From NCBI GenBank assembly GCA_902826245.1, contig CADEEA010000009.1, positions 1 through 64,000 on the forward strand: DNA of 64,000 nucleotides, given 5' to 3'. The DNA is from an uncultured Alphaproteobacteria bacterium (lineage in GTDB: Bacteria > Pseudomonadota > Alphaproteobacteria > Caulobacterales > Aquidulcibacteraceae). Shown here piece by piece: positions 8,622-18,085 of the stretch. Both the position numbers and the translations under genes were made by a program. Within the stretch, counting starts at the first letter, position 1; every line of letters starts with the position of its first letter. Under the pieces are notes generated by a model. It was not told the DNA's origin and ran no database searches. It saw only the letters and a program-made list of their open reading frames with translations.

Positions 8622-9838
8622 CGGTCGATCTCCCCGAACACGATGTCGAGTGACCCGAGCACGGCGCTCACGTCAGCAAGCATGTGGCCCTTGCACAAAT
8701 AGTCCATCGCCGCGAGATGCGGAAAGCCCGGCGCACGGATTTTGACGCGATACGGCCGGTTGCCGCCGTCCGCCACCAGATAGACGCCGAACTCCCCCTT
8801 TGGCGCCTCAACCGCCGCGTAAGTCTCGCCCGCGGGCACATGAAAGCCCTCGGTATACAGTTTGAAATGATGGATCAGCGCTTCCATGCTCTGCTTCATC
8901 TCGGCGCGGCGCGGCGGCGCGAATTTGGAATTCTCCGGCAATACTGGCCCCGGATTTTTTCGCAACAAGGCCACGCATTGCTGCATGAGCTTCACGCTCT
9001 CGCGCATTTCCTCAATGCGGCACAGATACCGGTCGTAACAATCGCCGTTCTTGCCGAGAGGGATTTGAAACTTCAGTTCGTTGTAAATTTCGTATGGCTG
9101 GCTGCGGCGCAAGTCCCAGGCAAGACCGGAGCCGCGCACCATGACGCCGGAGAACCCCCATTTGAACGCGTCCTCCTGGGTCACCACGCCGATATCGACA
9201 TTGCGCTGTTTGAAGATTCGGTTCTCTGTAAGCAAACCCTCTATGTCGTCGACAACGCGCGGGTACTGCCCGCACCATTCTTCGATGTCATCGATGAGCT
9301 TCTCCGGAAGGTCCTGGTGCACCCCGCCAGGGCGCACGTAGGCCGCGTGCATACGCGAGCCGGAGGCGCGCTCATAAAACACCATGAGCTTCTCGCGTTC
9401 CTCAAACCCCCACGTGATGGGCGTCATCGCGCCGACATCCATGGCTTGAGTGGTGATGTTGAGGATGTGGTTCAGGATGCGCCCGAGCTCGGAATAGAGA
9501 ACGCGAATGATCCGCGCCCGGCGCGGAACCTCGATCCCGGCGAGCTTCTCTATGGCCAGGCAAAACGCGTGCTCCTGGTTCATCGGCGCGACGTAATCAA
9601 GCCGATCAAAATAGGGCAACGCTTGCAGATAGGTTTTGTACTCGATCAGCTTCTCGGTGCCGCGATGCAGCAAGCCGATGTGCGGATCGACCCGCTCGAC
9701 AATCTCGCCGTCCATTTCCAGCACCAACCGCAGCACGCCGTGCGCAGCCGGGTGCTGGGGGCCGAAATTTATCGTGAAGGTGCGCTTCTCCTCGGGTGAA
9801 GCGAGTGCGTTGGAACTGTCATCGGCCACTGGCGTCAC
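8618..9838 (-). CDS. nuoD: NADH-quinone oxidoreductase subunit D
   Basis: 406 residues, the usual length for the 49-kDa subunit. It forms the quinone-binding cavity with NuoB in the peripheral arm. Characteristic stretches: '[20 protein letters not shown]' at the N-terminus, '[20 protein letters not shown]', '[12 protein letters not shown]', and the C-terminal 'DIVFGEIDR'. The start overlaps the GFA gene stop by 4 bp. Confidence 0.97.
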   Translation of the reverse strand: MTPVADDSSNALASPEEKRTFTINFGPQHPAAHGVLRLVLEMDGEIVERVDPHIGLLHRGTEKLIEYKTYLQALPYFDRLDYVAPMNQEHAFCLAIEKLAGIEVPRRARIIRVLYSELGRILNHILNITTQAMDVGAMTPITWGFEEREKLMVFYERASGSRMHAAYVRPGGVHQDLPEKLIDDIEEWCGQYPRVVDDIEGLLTENRIFKQRNVDIGVVTQEDAFKWGFSGVMVRGSGLAWDLRRSQPYEIYNELKFQIPLGKNGDCYDRYLCRIEEMRESVKLMQQCVALLRKNPGPVLPENSKFAPPRRAEMKQSMEALIHHFKLYTEGFHVPAGETYAAVEAPKGEFGVYLVADGGNRPYRVKIRAPGFPHLAAMDYLCKGHMLADVSAVLGSLDIVFGEIDR

Positions 9839-10263
9839 CCATTCCCCGACGCCACGAATGCGGCGATGAATTCTGGCCCGGTCAAACGCTTGGCGTCATT
9901 GGCGAAGCAATAATTCGCCGGCTGCTCGTCGACGAAAATTTCACTGACGAATTTGAAGGCGCCGGGATCGTCAAACGCTTGCGCGGAAACGACGTGCAGT
10001 GCGCCGCCCTGCAGGCGCCAGAACAGCGTGGCGCCGCAAGTCGTGCAGAAGCAGCGTTCGCCATAACCAGAAGATTTGTAGGCCGTGACTTGGCCTTCAT
10101 CCCCGACTTTGACGTCGGATCCGCACTGCACCCCCATGAAGACGCCGCCCGACCATCGCCTGCACATGCTGCAATGGCAGACCCCCATCTCCATGCGCGA
10201 TGGCGCCGCGGTAAATTTCACCGCGCCACAAAGGCAATGGCCCCGCAATGGGATCGCGCTCAT
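9835..10263 (-). CDS. GFA-family zinc-binding protein inserted between nuoC and nuoD
   Basis: 142 residues. The cysteine pattern 'CLCGAVKF', '[12 protein letters not shown]' and '[10 protein letters not shown]' is diagnostic of the GFA (glutathione-dependent formaldehyde-activating enzyme/centromere protein V) fold, which binds two zinc ions. The founding member condenses formaldehyde with glutathione, but most homologues have unknown substrates. It overlaps both nuoC and nuoD by 4 bp, so it is co-translated with complex I subunits. No functional connection is visible beyond this arrangement. Confidence 0.85.
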   Translation of the reverse strand: MSAIPLRGHCLCGAVKFTAAPSRMEMGVCHCSMCRRWSGGVFMGVQCGSDVKVGDEGQVTAYKSSGYGERCFCTTCGATLFWRLQGGALHVVSAQAFDDPGAFKFVSEIFVDEQPANYCFANDAKRLTGPEFIAAFVASGNG

Positions 10264-10868
10264 GGCTTCGCCGCCTCCGGCTTCTCATCGTCGGCCGCTT
10301 GATGAGTCATCCCCTCCCAAGGTGAGAGAAAATCGAAGCTGCGAAACGCCTGCATCAGCTTCACCGGCTCATATACGACGCGTTGCTGCTCAGCGTCGTA
10401 GCGCACTTCGACGTGGCCGGAGAGCGGGAAATCCTTGCGCAGGGGAAAGCCTTGGAAGCCGTAATCGGTGAGGATGCGGCGCAAATCCGGGTGGTTTGAA
10501 AACACGATGCCGTACATGTCAAACGCCTCGCGCTCGAACCAGTCCGCGCACGGAAAAATGGAGGCGATCGAGGGAACGGGGTTTTGCTCTTCGGTTTCCA
10601 GCTTGATCCGGACGCGGTGGTTCAAGTGCATCGATAGTAAATGATAGACCACATCGAAGCGCCTCGCGCGCTCGGGGTAATCGACGCCGCAGATGTCGAT
10701 CAGAGTCGTGAACCGGCAACGCGGATCGTCGCGCAGGAATGTGATCAGCGAGAGGATGCCGGAAGCGTTTGCGCAGACTGTGAGTTCGCCTTGCGCCACA
10801 GAATGCGAAAGCGCCGCGCCGGGTTGCGACGAAACAATATGCGCGCCCAAGGCGTTCACGTCGCTCAT
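10260..10868 (-). CDS. nuoC: NADH-quinone oxidoreductase subunit C
   Basis: 202 residues from ATG 10868 ([12 protein letters not shown]), overlapping the nuoB stop by 4 bp. The 30-kDa subunit signature is clear: '[12 protein letters not shown]', '[14 protein letters not shown]' and '[20 protein letters not shown]', then 'VRYD'. NuoC packs against NuoD in the peripheral arm. It is separate from nuoD, unlike the fused nuoCD of enterobacteria. Confidence 0.97.
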   Translation of the reverse strand: MSDVNALGAHIVSSQPGAALSHSVAQGELTVCANASGILSLITFLRDDPRCRFTTLIDICGVDYPERARRFDVVYHLLSMHLNHRVRIKLETEEQNPVPSIASIFPCADWFEREAFDMYGIVFSNHPDLRRILTDYGFQGFPLRKDFPLSGHVEVRYDAEQQRVVYEPVKLMQAFRSFDFLSPWEGMTHQAADDEKPEAAKP

Positions 10869-11416
10869 CGTTCGATATTTCCTTCGCGACGAATTTTGCG
10901 CTGTAATTGCAGCACGCCATACACCAGCGCCTCCGCCGTAGGCGGGCAGCCCGGGATGTAGATATCGACCGGTACAATGCGGTCGCATCCGCGCACAACA
11001 GCGTAGGAATAATGATAATAGCCCCCGCCATTGGCGCACGATCCCATCGAAATCACGTAGCGCGGATTGGGCATCTGGTCGTAGACTTTGCGCAAGGCCG
11101 GGGCCATCTTGTTGGTGAGCGTGCCGGCCACGATCATAACGTCGCTCTGCCGCGGCGAGGCGCGCGGCGCAAAGCCAAAGCGCTCAAGGTCGTAACGCGG
11201 ATTGCCGGCCTGCATCATCTCGACCGCACAACAGGCCAACCCGAACGTCATCCACATCAGCGAGCCCGTGCGCGCCCAGGTGATGAGATCGTCGGCGGCG
11301 GCGACGAGAAAGCCCTTGTCCGCGAGTTGGTTCGACAGACCCGTATAGAACGGATCGTCCTCGCGAACGGGATACCCGCCCTCAACGCCAGCCTTTGCAG
11401 GTGAGGTCACTCCCAT
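10865..11416 (-). CDS. nuoB: NADH-quinone oxidoreductase subunit B
   Basis: 183 residues from ATG 11416 ([14 protein letters not shown]), preferred because an AAGAAGGG ribosome-binding site precedes it; an in-frame ATG at 11437 would add seven residues. NuoB binds cluster N2 next to the quinone. Ligands are visible in '[11 protein letters not shown]', 'MGSCANGGG' and '[10 protein letters not shown]'. It overlaps the end of nuoA by 10 bp and nuoC by 4 bp. Confidence 0.96.
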   Translation of the reverse strand: MGVTSPAKAGVEGGYPVREDDPFYTGLSNQLADKGFLVAAADDLITWARTGSLMWMTFGLACCAVEMMQAGNPRYDLERFGFAPRASPRQSDVMIVAGTLTNKMAPALRKVYDQMPNPRYVISMGSCANGGGYYHYSYAVVRGCDRIVPVDIYIPGCPPTAEALVYGVLQLQRKIRREGNIER

Positions 11417-11784
11417 TCGAGCGCGCCCTTCTTCCATTCATAGACAAAACCAACTGTCAGCACACCGAGGAACGCCATCATCGACCAGAACGTGAACTGA
11501 GCAACTTCCGGCGCCAGGTGCTTGAGCGATAGCGCCCAGGGAAAAAGGAAAGCCACTTCCAAGTCGAAAATAATGAACAGGATTGAGACCAGGTAAAACC
11601 GTACATCGAACTTCATGCGCGCGTCATCGAAGGCGTTAAACCCGCATTCGTAGGCCGACACCTTTTCCTTGTCTGGCGATTTCGGCGCCACAACCCAGGC
11701 TGCAATCAGGAACCCCGCGCCCAGGGCGGTGGCTATCGCGAAGAAAATGACGATAGGGAGATAGTCGGTGAGATCGAGGCCCAT
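11407..11784 (-). CDS. nuoA: NADH-quinone oxidoreductase subunit A
   Basis: 125 residues from ATG 11784 ([15 protein letters not shown]). Three transmembrane helices are visible (about 8-32, 68-88, 95-115) with the conserved loop '[20 protein letters not shown]' between the first two. NuoA is the first membrane subunit and helps connect the membrane and peripheral arms. It is the first gene of the operon. The 122-bp gap upstream separates it from an XRE regulator on the same strand and should hold the nuo promoter, though no convincing boxes stand out. Confidence 0.96.
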   Translation of the reverse strand: MGLDLTDYLPIVIFFAIATALGAGFLIAAWVVAPKSPDKEKVSAYECGFNAFDDARMKFDVRFYLVSILFIIFDLEVAFLFPWALSLKHLAPEVAQFTFWSMMAFLGVLTVGFVYEWKKGALEWE

Positions 11785-11906
11785 TTTTTCTTTCCCGGCG
11801 CTCCACCTAAGCCGCGTCGGCGCCACGCGCCAGAGCCCAGGCGCCGCACCCGCGAAATCGGCGCGGAAGCTAGTGGCGCTCGTCGGGGATGGCAACCTTG
11901 CCCGAA

Positions 11907-12296
11907 TTACCCGGGCGTGTTTCGCAGCGCGCTCGACGACGTAAGCGCGGCAGCGAGGTCGATAAGGACTTGCCGCCCAGCAGAATTCAGCCGGGGAAGA
12001 TGTTCGGCCAGCGATTTCAACGTGAAATCGTCGATCTCAGGCAATGAGGCAGGCGCCGCAGAACCCGGCACGAAGGCGCTCACTTGGCTGCGGAGCACTC
12101 CAGCGATCCGCACGAGGGCGGCCGCCGACACCCTGTTGGCGCCCTTCTCATATTTCTGGACCTGCTGGAAACTGACCCCGATTGCTTCCGCCATCGCCTC
12201 CTGGCTCAGGCCGATCGCCATCCGCCGGGCGCGGACTTGCAGCCCAATATATCGATCGATCTCGGTCGCCGCTCGGGGATTGTCGTCAGCCGCCAC
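11907..12296 (-). CDS. XRE-family helix-turn-helix regulator
   Basis: 129 residues. A cro/CI-type HTH occupies about 14-70: '[19 protein letters not shown]' leads into '[20 protein letters not shown]', a strong XRE signature. The C-terminal part is a helical tail without a known ligand domain. It lies divergent to a second HTH gene; an inverted repeat TGGGGT-N6-ACCCCA begins 11 bp upstream of its start, suggesting autoregulation (inference). It precedes nuoA on the same strand, so it may influence or be co-transcribed with nuo. Confidence 0.85.
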   Translation of the reverse strand: MAADDNPRAATEIDRYIGLQVRARRMAIGLSQEAMAEAIGVSFQQVQKYEKGANRVSAAALVRIAGVLRSQVSAFVPGSAAPASLPEIDDFTLKSLAEHLPRLNSAGRQVLIDLAAALTSSSALRNTPG

Positions 12297-12306
12297 GCGC
12301 TTGGAA

Positions 12307-12324
12307 TGGGGTCTGTATACCCCA
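12307..12324. promoter_or_regulatory. Candidate operator 1: TGGGGT-N6-ACCCCA
   Basis: A perfect 6-bp inverted repeat with a 6-bp spacer (CTGTAT), 11 bp upstream of the leftward XRE gene. The same TGGGG-N-CCCCA architecture recurs at 12366-12383. It is probably a regulator-binding site overlapping the promoter or leader of the leftward gene (inference). Confidence 0.5.
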
Positions 12325-12331
12325 ATGTCAA

Positions 12332-12358
12332 GGGCGCCAGTCTCGGCTTCTGGCGCCC
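12332..12358. promoter_or_regulatory. 9-bp inverted repeat between divergent regulators
   Basis: GGGCGCCAG and CTGGCGCCC are perfect inverted copies separated by TCTCGGCTT. They lie midway between the two TGGGG-type palindromes in the 86-bp divergent spacer. This could be a hairpin in the leader RNA or a second operator class. Confidence 0.45.
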
Positions 12359-12364
12359 GCGAAG

Positions 12365-12384
12365 ATGGGGCATACCCGCCCCAT
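12365..12384. promoter_or_regulatory. Candidate operator 2: ATGGGGC-N6-GCCCCAT over the start codon
   Basis: A perfect 7-bp inverted repeat with a 6-bp spacer (ATACCC). Its right arm runs into the ATG (12383) of the rightward HTH gene and it covers the ribosome-binding region. Core and spacing match the element at 12307-12324, about 59 bp away. The geometry suits repression of the rightward gene by a dimeric regulator. Confidence 0.5.
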
Positions 12385-12769
12385 GGGAGTCGTTGCCGAC
12401 CGCATCCGCACCCGGCTCAAGCTGCTGGGGCTTAGCCCGCGCGCGGCTTCGCTGCGCGCTGGGCGCCAGCCCTTTGCCGTGCGCGATATCCTCGCTGGCC
12501 GCAATGAAAACCCGAAGTCGGACTTGATCCTCGATCTGGCGCGCGCCCTGGTTTGCTCCACGGACTACCTTCTTGGCCTCAGCGACAAACCGGCGAGTGC
12601 GCTCTCGGCAATCGATATTGACCCCAAACTCATCGGCGCGCTTCGGCGCATTCCAGCCTCGGAGCAAGGCACCGTGCGGCGTATGCTTGAGGGCGTCGCT
12701 GACGCCGCCCACGCCGAATTCGACGCCGACAGTGCGTTGAAGCCAAAGAAACCGCTCAAACCCGGCTGA
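12383..12769 (+). CDS. Helix-turn-helix (XRE-like) protein, 128 aa
   Basis: Starts at ATG 12383 (MGVVADRIRTRLKLLGLSPR); an upstream in-frame ATG at 12365 is possible. The HTH spans about 5-58: 'LGLSPRAASLRAGRQPFAVR' then 'DILAGRNENPKSDLILDLARALVCSTDYLLG', the pattern seen in phage-repressor-like XRE proteins. The C-terminal half (about 65-128) is helical with a lysine/proline-rich end and no known sensor motif. It is divergent from the other XRE gene and shares palindromes with it. Confidence 0.75.
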   Translation: MGVVADRIRTRLKLLGLSPRAASLRAGRQPFAVRDILAGRNENPKSDLILDLARALVCSTDYLLGLSDKPASALSAIDIDPKLIGALRRIPASEQGTVRRMLEGVADAAHAEFDADSALKPKKPLKPG

Positions 12770-12933
12770 CAAATCGGCGACATCTGCGGCGTCAGCACTA
12801 AATCAATGTCGAGCGTCCGCGTCGCCGCCCCCATCAGAGCAAGCGCCAACACTGGACCAACAGCACGTCGCATTTTCATAGCCCCGCGCTATAGCCCGCG
12901 ACTATTGCTGCTGTATTTCGTTGAACCGCCAAA

Positions 12934-13010
12934 TGGCGCGAGTGACGGGGCTCGAACCCGCGACCTTCGGCGTGACAGGCCGACGCTCTAACCAACTGAG
13001 CTACACCCGC
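12934..13010 (-). tRNA. tRNA-Asp (GTC anticodon)
   Basis: 77 nt including an encoded CCA, read leftwards from 13010. The acceptor stem is GCGGGTG/CACTCGC (one G-T pair), with D-arm AGCTCAGTTGGTTAGAGC, anticodon stem TCGGC/GCCGA with loop CTGTCAC (anticodon GTC), and T-arm CGGGTTCGAGCCCCG. Confidence 0.97.
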
Positions 13011-13248
13011 GTTCCGCAGGGCCTAGCGGCCCCTGCACGAGACGCGAGGGGTTAGGACAAGCGCCGCCATCGGTCAAGACCGCGTCCGGGCCCACTGTAT
13101 CACTGTCGGAGGGGCTCGTTACCCATGGGATCATGATCGTGGATGCTTGATCCGGCGATCGCGCACGCGGCGCTAGGCCGCGTCAGCTCTGACTTGATCA
13201 GGCGCCTGAGCGGCGGGAGAGTACCCCGGTCTGTGGAAGGTGTTCTTC

Positions 13249-13734
13249 ATGCGTCAGCTTATCCTTGCAGCGATTGTGGCCCTTGCTGCATGCAGCCCGC
13301 CTGCGCCATCTTCCCCAACGAGTTCGACCGCACCAGACGCCGGCGAGGCGCAGGCGCTCGCCGCCGCGCTCCAGGCCAAGGTGGCAGCACTCCCCAAACC
13401 CTATGACGGGGCCGACTACGAGGCAGGCCGACGCGCCTTCGGCCAATGCCGCTCCTGCCATTCGATCGACGCTGACGCGCCCAGCCGGGGAACTGGGCCG
13501 AACCTCCATGGGATCATCGGCCGCAAGATCGGCGCGGAGGCCGATTTCGAATACTCCCAAGCAGCAGCGTCGGCCGATTTCACTTGGGATGCAGCCAATC
13601 TCGACCAATGGCTGACGAGCCCGCAGGCATTTCTGCCTGGGAACCGCATGAGTTTTGTCGGCGTACGCAACGAGAAGCAAAGACGCGACCTGATCGCCTA
13701 CCTGATGGTGGCCTCAGCCGAGCCGAAGGAATGA
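13249..13734 (+). CDS. Lipoprotein c-type cytochrome
   Basis: 161 residues from ATG 13249, chosen over an in-frame GTG at 13240 because a GGAAGG ribosome-binding site lies 8 bp upstream. The lipoprotein signal MRQLILAAIVALAAC has its lipobox cysteine at 15. A short Pro/Ser/Thr linker precedes a class I cytochrome c domain with the haem motif 'CRSCH' and a distal methionine in 'GNRMSFVGV'. It resembles membrane-anchored cytochrome c552-like electron carriers that feed terminal oxidases. It converges on the RND pump gene with no gap. Confidence 0.85.
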   Translation: MRQLILAAIVALAACSPPAPSSPTSSTAPDAGEAQALAAALQAKVAALPKPYDGADYEAGRRAFGQCRSCHSIDADAPSRGTGPNLHGIIGRKIGAEADFEYSQAAASADFTWDAANLDQWLTSPQAFLPGNRMSFVGVRNEKQRRDLIAYLMVASAEPKE

Positions 13735-16700
13735 TCACTCAGCGGCGTGGCCCGCCGCCTCGTTCTGCTCAAATTCCTTGATGGCGCGGGCCGCACTTTC
13801 CGGCGACTTGGTGTAGCGCGCGAGCAGGTCGTAGAACACCGGCGCCACAAACAGCGTCAACATCGTTGCGAGCGTCAGCCCAAAGAAGGTCACCACGCCG
13901 ATGGGCAGTCGGCTTTCCGCGCCCGCCCCGTGGCCAAATATCAACGGAATAGCGCCGGCCACAGTCGCAACGGACGTCATCAACACGGGGCGAATGCGCA
14001 AATCCGCCGCCTCAAGGATCGCTTCCCGGGCCGTTCGCCCCTGATCGCGCAATTGATTGGCGAACTCCACGATCAGGATGCCATTCTTGGCGGCGAGCGC
14101 GATCAGGATGATCAATCCGATCTGGCTGTAGATGTTAAGCGTGCCGCCGAACAGGTAGAGCCCAAACAGCCCCCCTGTCAGCGCCATCGGCACCGACAGC
14201 ATGATCACCAGCGGATGGATGAAGCTCTCGAACTGCGCCGCCAGAACCAAAAACACCACCACCAGCGCGAACCCGAATGCAAAACCTACGGCGCCCGTCG
14301 ATTGTTTGAACTGCCGGGCGGCGCCGGAATATTCGATGCTCACCGCGTCACCAGCGATTTCCTCGCGCGCCAATGATTCCAATTGCTTCAACGCGTCGCC
14401 CAAAGGGTATTTTCCCGCAATCGACGCCGAAACCGTGACCGCAGCTTGCCTGTTCATGCGCCGCCGCTCAGCGGAATCGCCGATGGTGCGCATCGTCACC
14501 AGGGTCGATAACGGCACGAGTTCGTTAGTGCGGTCCGAGCGGACGAATTTGTCGCCAAGATCGGCGATGTCGGAGCGTTCGTCGCGCTCGGCCTGCAAAT
14601 AGACGTTATATTCTTCGCCACGGTCGGTGATGGTGTTGATGCGCCGGGCGCCCATAGTCGCCTCCAGCGTGCGCCCGATCGATTGCACGGAAACCCCAAG
14701 CGCAGCGGCGCGTTCGCGGTCGATATCGATCATCACCCGCGGCGAGGTGGGTTCGAAATCCAGACGCGGGCGTTGGAAGTTTGGGTTGTCGCGCAGGCGA
14801 TCGACAATGCGTCCGGCAATCCCGCTCAATTGCTCATAGGTCGATCCCAGCAGTACAATTGAGGCCGCCTCGCCGCCGCCGCGGCCTTGGAACGGGCTCT
14901 GGCCGCGGACGCGAATAGTGGCGCCGGGGATTTGCGAAAGCCGGCGATTCAGTTCTGTCTCGATCTCGGCGGCGCTCCGCGAGCGATCTTCCCAATCGGC
15001 GAGGAGGATGCGTGCTATGCCGCCGGAAAATCTGCTGCTGTCGCCGAAGCCGGGCGCCATGGCGGTCACACGCTGAGCTTCACCGCTTTCGACGTAGGAG
15101 AGCAGCACCTCTTCCACTTGCCCCATTATACGGCTGGTGTAGTCGAAACCCGCTCCTTCCGGCGCGCTCACCACGACGCCAAGAACGCCGCGGTCTTCAG
15201 GGGGCGTAAGTTCCGAAGAGAGCTGGACGAAAATTAGCCCGCCCAGCACTGCGACGCCGCCCGCGACTGCAAGAACCGCCAGCTTAGCCGCCAGCGCCGC
15301 CTCCAAAGAAGCACGATAGGACGCACGCAAAGAGGTGAGCGCGTTATCGACGAAGCGGGTTAGCCGTGTACTCGACTTGATCGGCTTCATCAATTTGGAA
15401 CACATCATCGGCGAGAGCGTGAGCGACGCGAAGGCCGAGATCACGACGACACCTGCGATGGTGACCGCCAACTCGACGAAAAGCCGGCCGACAAATCCAC
15501 CCACAAACAGCAGCGGCACAAAGACCGCCACCAGCACCGCGGATGTCGCTACAATCGCGAAGAAGACTTGCTCGGTCCCGCGCTCAGCCGCGATCAGGGG
15601 AGGCTCGCCAAGCGTATCGACCCGGCGCTGACCGTTTTCGAGCACGACGATACTGTCGTCCACCACCAAGCCGATCGCCAGGACCAGAGCCATCAGCGTC
15701 AAGAGATTTATCGAAAATCCAAACATAGCCATGATCCCGAACGCGCCGATCAGACACACGGGGATCACGGCCGCCGGTACAAACGCCGCGCGCCAGGAGC
15801 CGAGAAACAGGAAAATGACAAGGACGACGAGCGCCGTCGACTCCAGCAGCGTGCGCCCAACTTGGGCGATGGCGCGGTCGATGAACAAAGTCGCGTCGTA
15901 GGTGAGGATGAGGTTCGTACCCTCCGGCAGCGACGGTTTCAGCGCCTCGATTTCGGCCTTCACGCGCCGCGCGACATCGAGCGCGTTCGAACGCGACTGG
16001 CGCACGATCCCAAGCCCGATCTGGTCTACGCCATTGCCGCGGAACATCCGTCGCGTTTCCTCTGGCGCAATCTCGATCCGGGCGAGGTCCCCGAGGCGCA
16101 CCGCCGTCTCGTCCCCAGCCTGCGCGCGTAGAGGCAACCGCGCGAATTCCTCGGGCGTCTCGAACGTCCGCGCGACACGCAATTGATAGTCCCGTTGCTG
16201 GCTTTGCACATAGCCAGCCGGCGACTCGACATTCTGCGCCCGAAGCGCATTTTCAACATCCTGCACCGTGATCCCACGTGCGGCCATGGCGTTGGTGTCG
16301 AGCCAAATCCGCAGCGCGCGCCGATAACCGCCGCCAATCTGCACGTTGGCCACGCCATCAAGCACCGCGAGTCGGTCGACAATATATCGGTCCGCGTAAT
16401 CCGTGAGCGCTATGCGGTCGAGCGTACGTGACTCAAGGCTGAACCAGATGATCGCCTCTGCGTCGGAATCCGCCTTTCGGATAACAGGGTCGGTGAGATC
16501 GGCTGGCAATTGCCCGCGTGCTCGGTCCACAGCATTGCGAACGTCGTTGGCGGCATCTTCGATGTCGCGGCTGAGCATGAATTCAACATTGACCGAGGCG
16601 CGTCCGTCGCGGCTGGAGCTCGAAATGGCGTCGACGCCGTCAATGCCGGAGAGCTGGTCTTCGATTACGCGCGTGATCTGATTTTCCACCACCTGCGCCG

Positions 16701-16863
16701 AAGCGCCCGGATAGGAGGCGTCGATGGACACTACGGGGCGATCGACATCAGGCAACTCGCGCAACGGCAAAGAGCCCAGCGCCACCGCGCCGAAGACCAT
16801 TATCAGAATGGAAAACACCGTGGCCAAAACCGGCCGCCGCACAGAGATGCCTGAAAGCGTCAT
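13735..16863 (-). CDS. RND efflux pump inner-membrane transporter
   Basis: 1042 residues, the normal AcrB-family length. The N-terminal helix 'SGISVRRPVLATVFSILIMV' and 'LPLRELPDVDRPVVSIDASY' are hallmarks; the proton-relay aspartates lie in 'LAIGLVVDDSIVVLEN' (TM4). Two copies of a 6-TM plus large periplasmic loop module are evident. The family exports drugs, dyes or lipids using the proton gradient. It overlaps the adaptor gene by 4 bp. No outer-membrane factor is adjacent; the TolC at 51-52 kb belongs to another operon. Confidence 0.93.
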   Translation of the reverse strand: MTLSGISVRRPVLATVFSILIMVFGAVALGSLPLRELPDVDRPVVSIDASYPGASAQVVENQITRVIEDQLSGIDGVDAISSSSRDGRASVNVEFMLSRDIEDAANDVRNAVDRARGQLPADLTDPVIRKADSDAEAIIWFSLESRTLDRIALTDYADRYIVDRLAVLDGVANVQIGGGYRRALRIWLDTNAMAARGITVQDVENALRAQNVESPAGYVQSQQRDYQLRVARTFETPEEFARLPLRAQAGDETAVRLGDLARIEIAPEETRRMFRGNGVDQIGLGIVRQSRSNALDVARRVKAEIEALKPSLPEGTNLILTYDATLFIDRAIAQVGRTLLESTALVVLVIFLFLGSWRAAFVPAAVIPVCLIGAFGIMAMFGFSINLLTLMALVLAIGLVVDDSIVVLENGQRRVDTLGEPPLIAAERGTEQVFFAIVATSAVLVAVFVPLLFVGGFVGRLFVELAVTIAGVVVISAFASLTLSPMMCSKLMKPIKSSTRLTRFVDNALTSLRASYRASLEAALAAKLAVLAVAGGVAVLGGLIFVQLSSELTPPEDRGVLGVVVSAPEGAGFDYTSRIMGQVEEVLLSYVESGEAQRVTAMAPGFGDSSRFSGGIARILLADWEDRSRSAAEIETELNRRLSQIPGATIRVRGQSPFQGRGGGEAASIVLLGSTYEQLSGIAGRIVDRLRDNPNFQRPRLDFEPTSPRVMIDIDRERAAALGVSVQSIGRTLEATMGARRINTITDRGEEYNVYLQAERDERSDIADLGDKFVRSDRTNELVPLSTLVTMRTIGDSAERRRMNRQAAVTVSASIAGKYPLGDALKQLESLAREEIAGDAVSIEYSGAARQFKQSTGAVGFAFGFALVVVFLVLAAQFESFIHPLVIMLSVPMALTGGLFGLYLFGGTLNIYSQIGLIILIALAAKNGILIVEFANQLRDQGRTAREAILEAADLRIRPVLMTSVATVAGAIPLIFGHGAGAESRLPIGVVTFFGLTLATMLTLFVAPVFYDLLARYTKSPESAARAIKEFEQNEAAGHAAE

Positions 16864-18038
16864 CCGCGCGGCCGCAAATTGCTGGGCGCGGGATTGCTTG
16901 GCGCAGCTCTCGCTTGCGCGCCATCGCCCGACACACGCACCGGCTGGCCAGGCCGCACGCTCTGCACGCCTTCGGTGATGACCAAATCGCCTTCGCTCAA
17001 TCCGCCGAGAATTTCGATCATCCCGTCGCTGCGCAGCCCCGCTTGCAGACGCACCAATTCGGCAGCGCCAGCACCGCCTTCGCCTGGGCTGACCCGATAG
17101 GCATAAGCGCCGTCGGCTCGATCTAGAATTGACATTTCCGGGATCGCCAATGCTTCGCGCGGATTGGATCGCACCTCCACGGTGAGCAGCATCCCTGCGC
17201 GCAACGCGCTATCCTGGTTCGGCAGCATGGCCCGCACCCGCACCATTCGGGTCGTTGAATCTATGCGGCTATCGACATGGGCGATTGTTCCAGAGAAGAT
17301 CCGCTCTGGAAACGCCGCGCTATGGGCGACGATGGCCACGCCTTGGCGCAAACGCGCGAGCTGTGTCTCTGGAACATCGAAATCGAGTTTGATCTGCGAC
17401 AGGTCGTCGAGCGTGGCGATCTGATCGCCGGGACGCACATATTGGCCTGGGCTGGCGCTGCGAAGCCCGACGACGCCGGCAAAGGGCGCGCGCAAGGTGC
17501 GATCTTCAGCGCGTGAAGCGCCAGCATTAACCCGCGCCGACGCCGCATTGGCGGCAGAGCGCACCGCGTCGAGGCGCGCCTGAGAAGCGAAGCCGCGATC
17601 GTAGAGTTCCTGGAAACGGCGCATTTCTTCCTGTGCGGCGTCGTTGGCGGCCTGCGCCTCTGCGAGCGAGGCGGCCTGCTCGACGCTCGACATCTCTACC
17701 AGCACTTGCCCCGCGCGCACCCGATCGCCGCTGTCGAAACGCAACACCCGGATCGTGTCAGCGGCCTTAGGGGTAATGACGATGCTCTCGCGCGCCTGCG
17801 CCGTGCCAATAGCTTGAATGGCGTCGCTGAATTGGCGGCGTTCGACGGCAACCGCCACTACGCCGGGGACGCCGCCACGCTCGCCAGTTCGACCGCCCCG
17901 CGCCGTGGGCGCGCCATGGTCGCCGCCGCCTGCGAAAAGCGTCTTCCCCACGACCACAAGAGTCATTAGCGCAAGCACGGATACGATCGTGGCGGCAAAG
18001 CCAAAACGTTTGAAAAAGGCGAGCATCGCGCCGACCAT
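16860..18038 (-). CDS. RND efflux periplasmic adaptor (membrane fusion protein)
   Basis: 392 residues from ATG 18038 (MVGAMLAFFKRFGFAATIVS); the reading continues to 18326 without a better start. One N-terminal TM anchor (about 10-30) precedes a lipoyl/barrel-sandwich domain ('VLRFDSGDRVRAGQVLVEMS'), a short coiled-coil hairpin (about 120-170), and beta-barrel segments ('VRVRAMLPNQDSALRAGMLL'). The protein bridges the RND transporter and an outer-membrane channel. The Gly-rich linker after the anchor is unusual but not disruptive. Confidence 0.92.
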   Translation of the reverse strand: MVGAMLAFFKRFGFAATIVSVLALMTLVVVGKTLFAGGGDHGAPTARGGRTGERGGVPGVVAVAVERRQFSDAIQAIGTAQARESIVITPKAADTIRVLRFDSGDRVRAGQVLVEMSSVEQAASLAEAQAANDAAQEEMRRFQELYDRGFASQARLDAVRSAANAASARVNAGASRAEDRTLRAPFAGVVGLRSASPGQYVRPGDQIATLDDLSQIKLDFDVPETQLARLRQGVAIVAHSAAFPERIFSGTIAHVDSRIDSTTRMVRVRAMLPNQDSALRAGMLLTVEVRSNPREALAIPEMSILDRADGAYAYRVSPGEGGAGAAELVRLQAGLRSDGMIEILGGLSEGDLVITEGVQSVRPGQPVRVSGDGAQARAAPSNPAPSNLRPRG

Positions 18039-18085
18039 AGAGCGGAAGTTTTTCAAAGATATGTCTTTTCCCCGCGCGCCTGGTC

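Noticed and set aside
12565-12879. Leftward 104-aa reading frame starting MKMRRAVGPVLALALMGAAT, with a signal-like N-terminus
   Set aside because: Only the first 35 residues lie outside the opposite-strand HTH gene; the rest is antisense to it and has no domain. It could be a fragment, but there is no support for a full gene.
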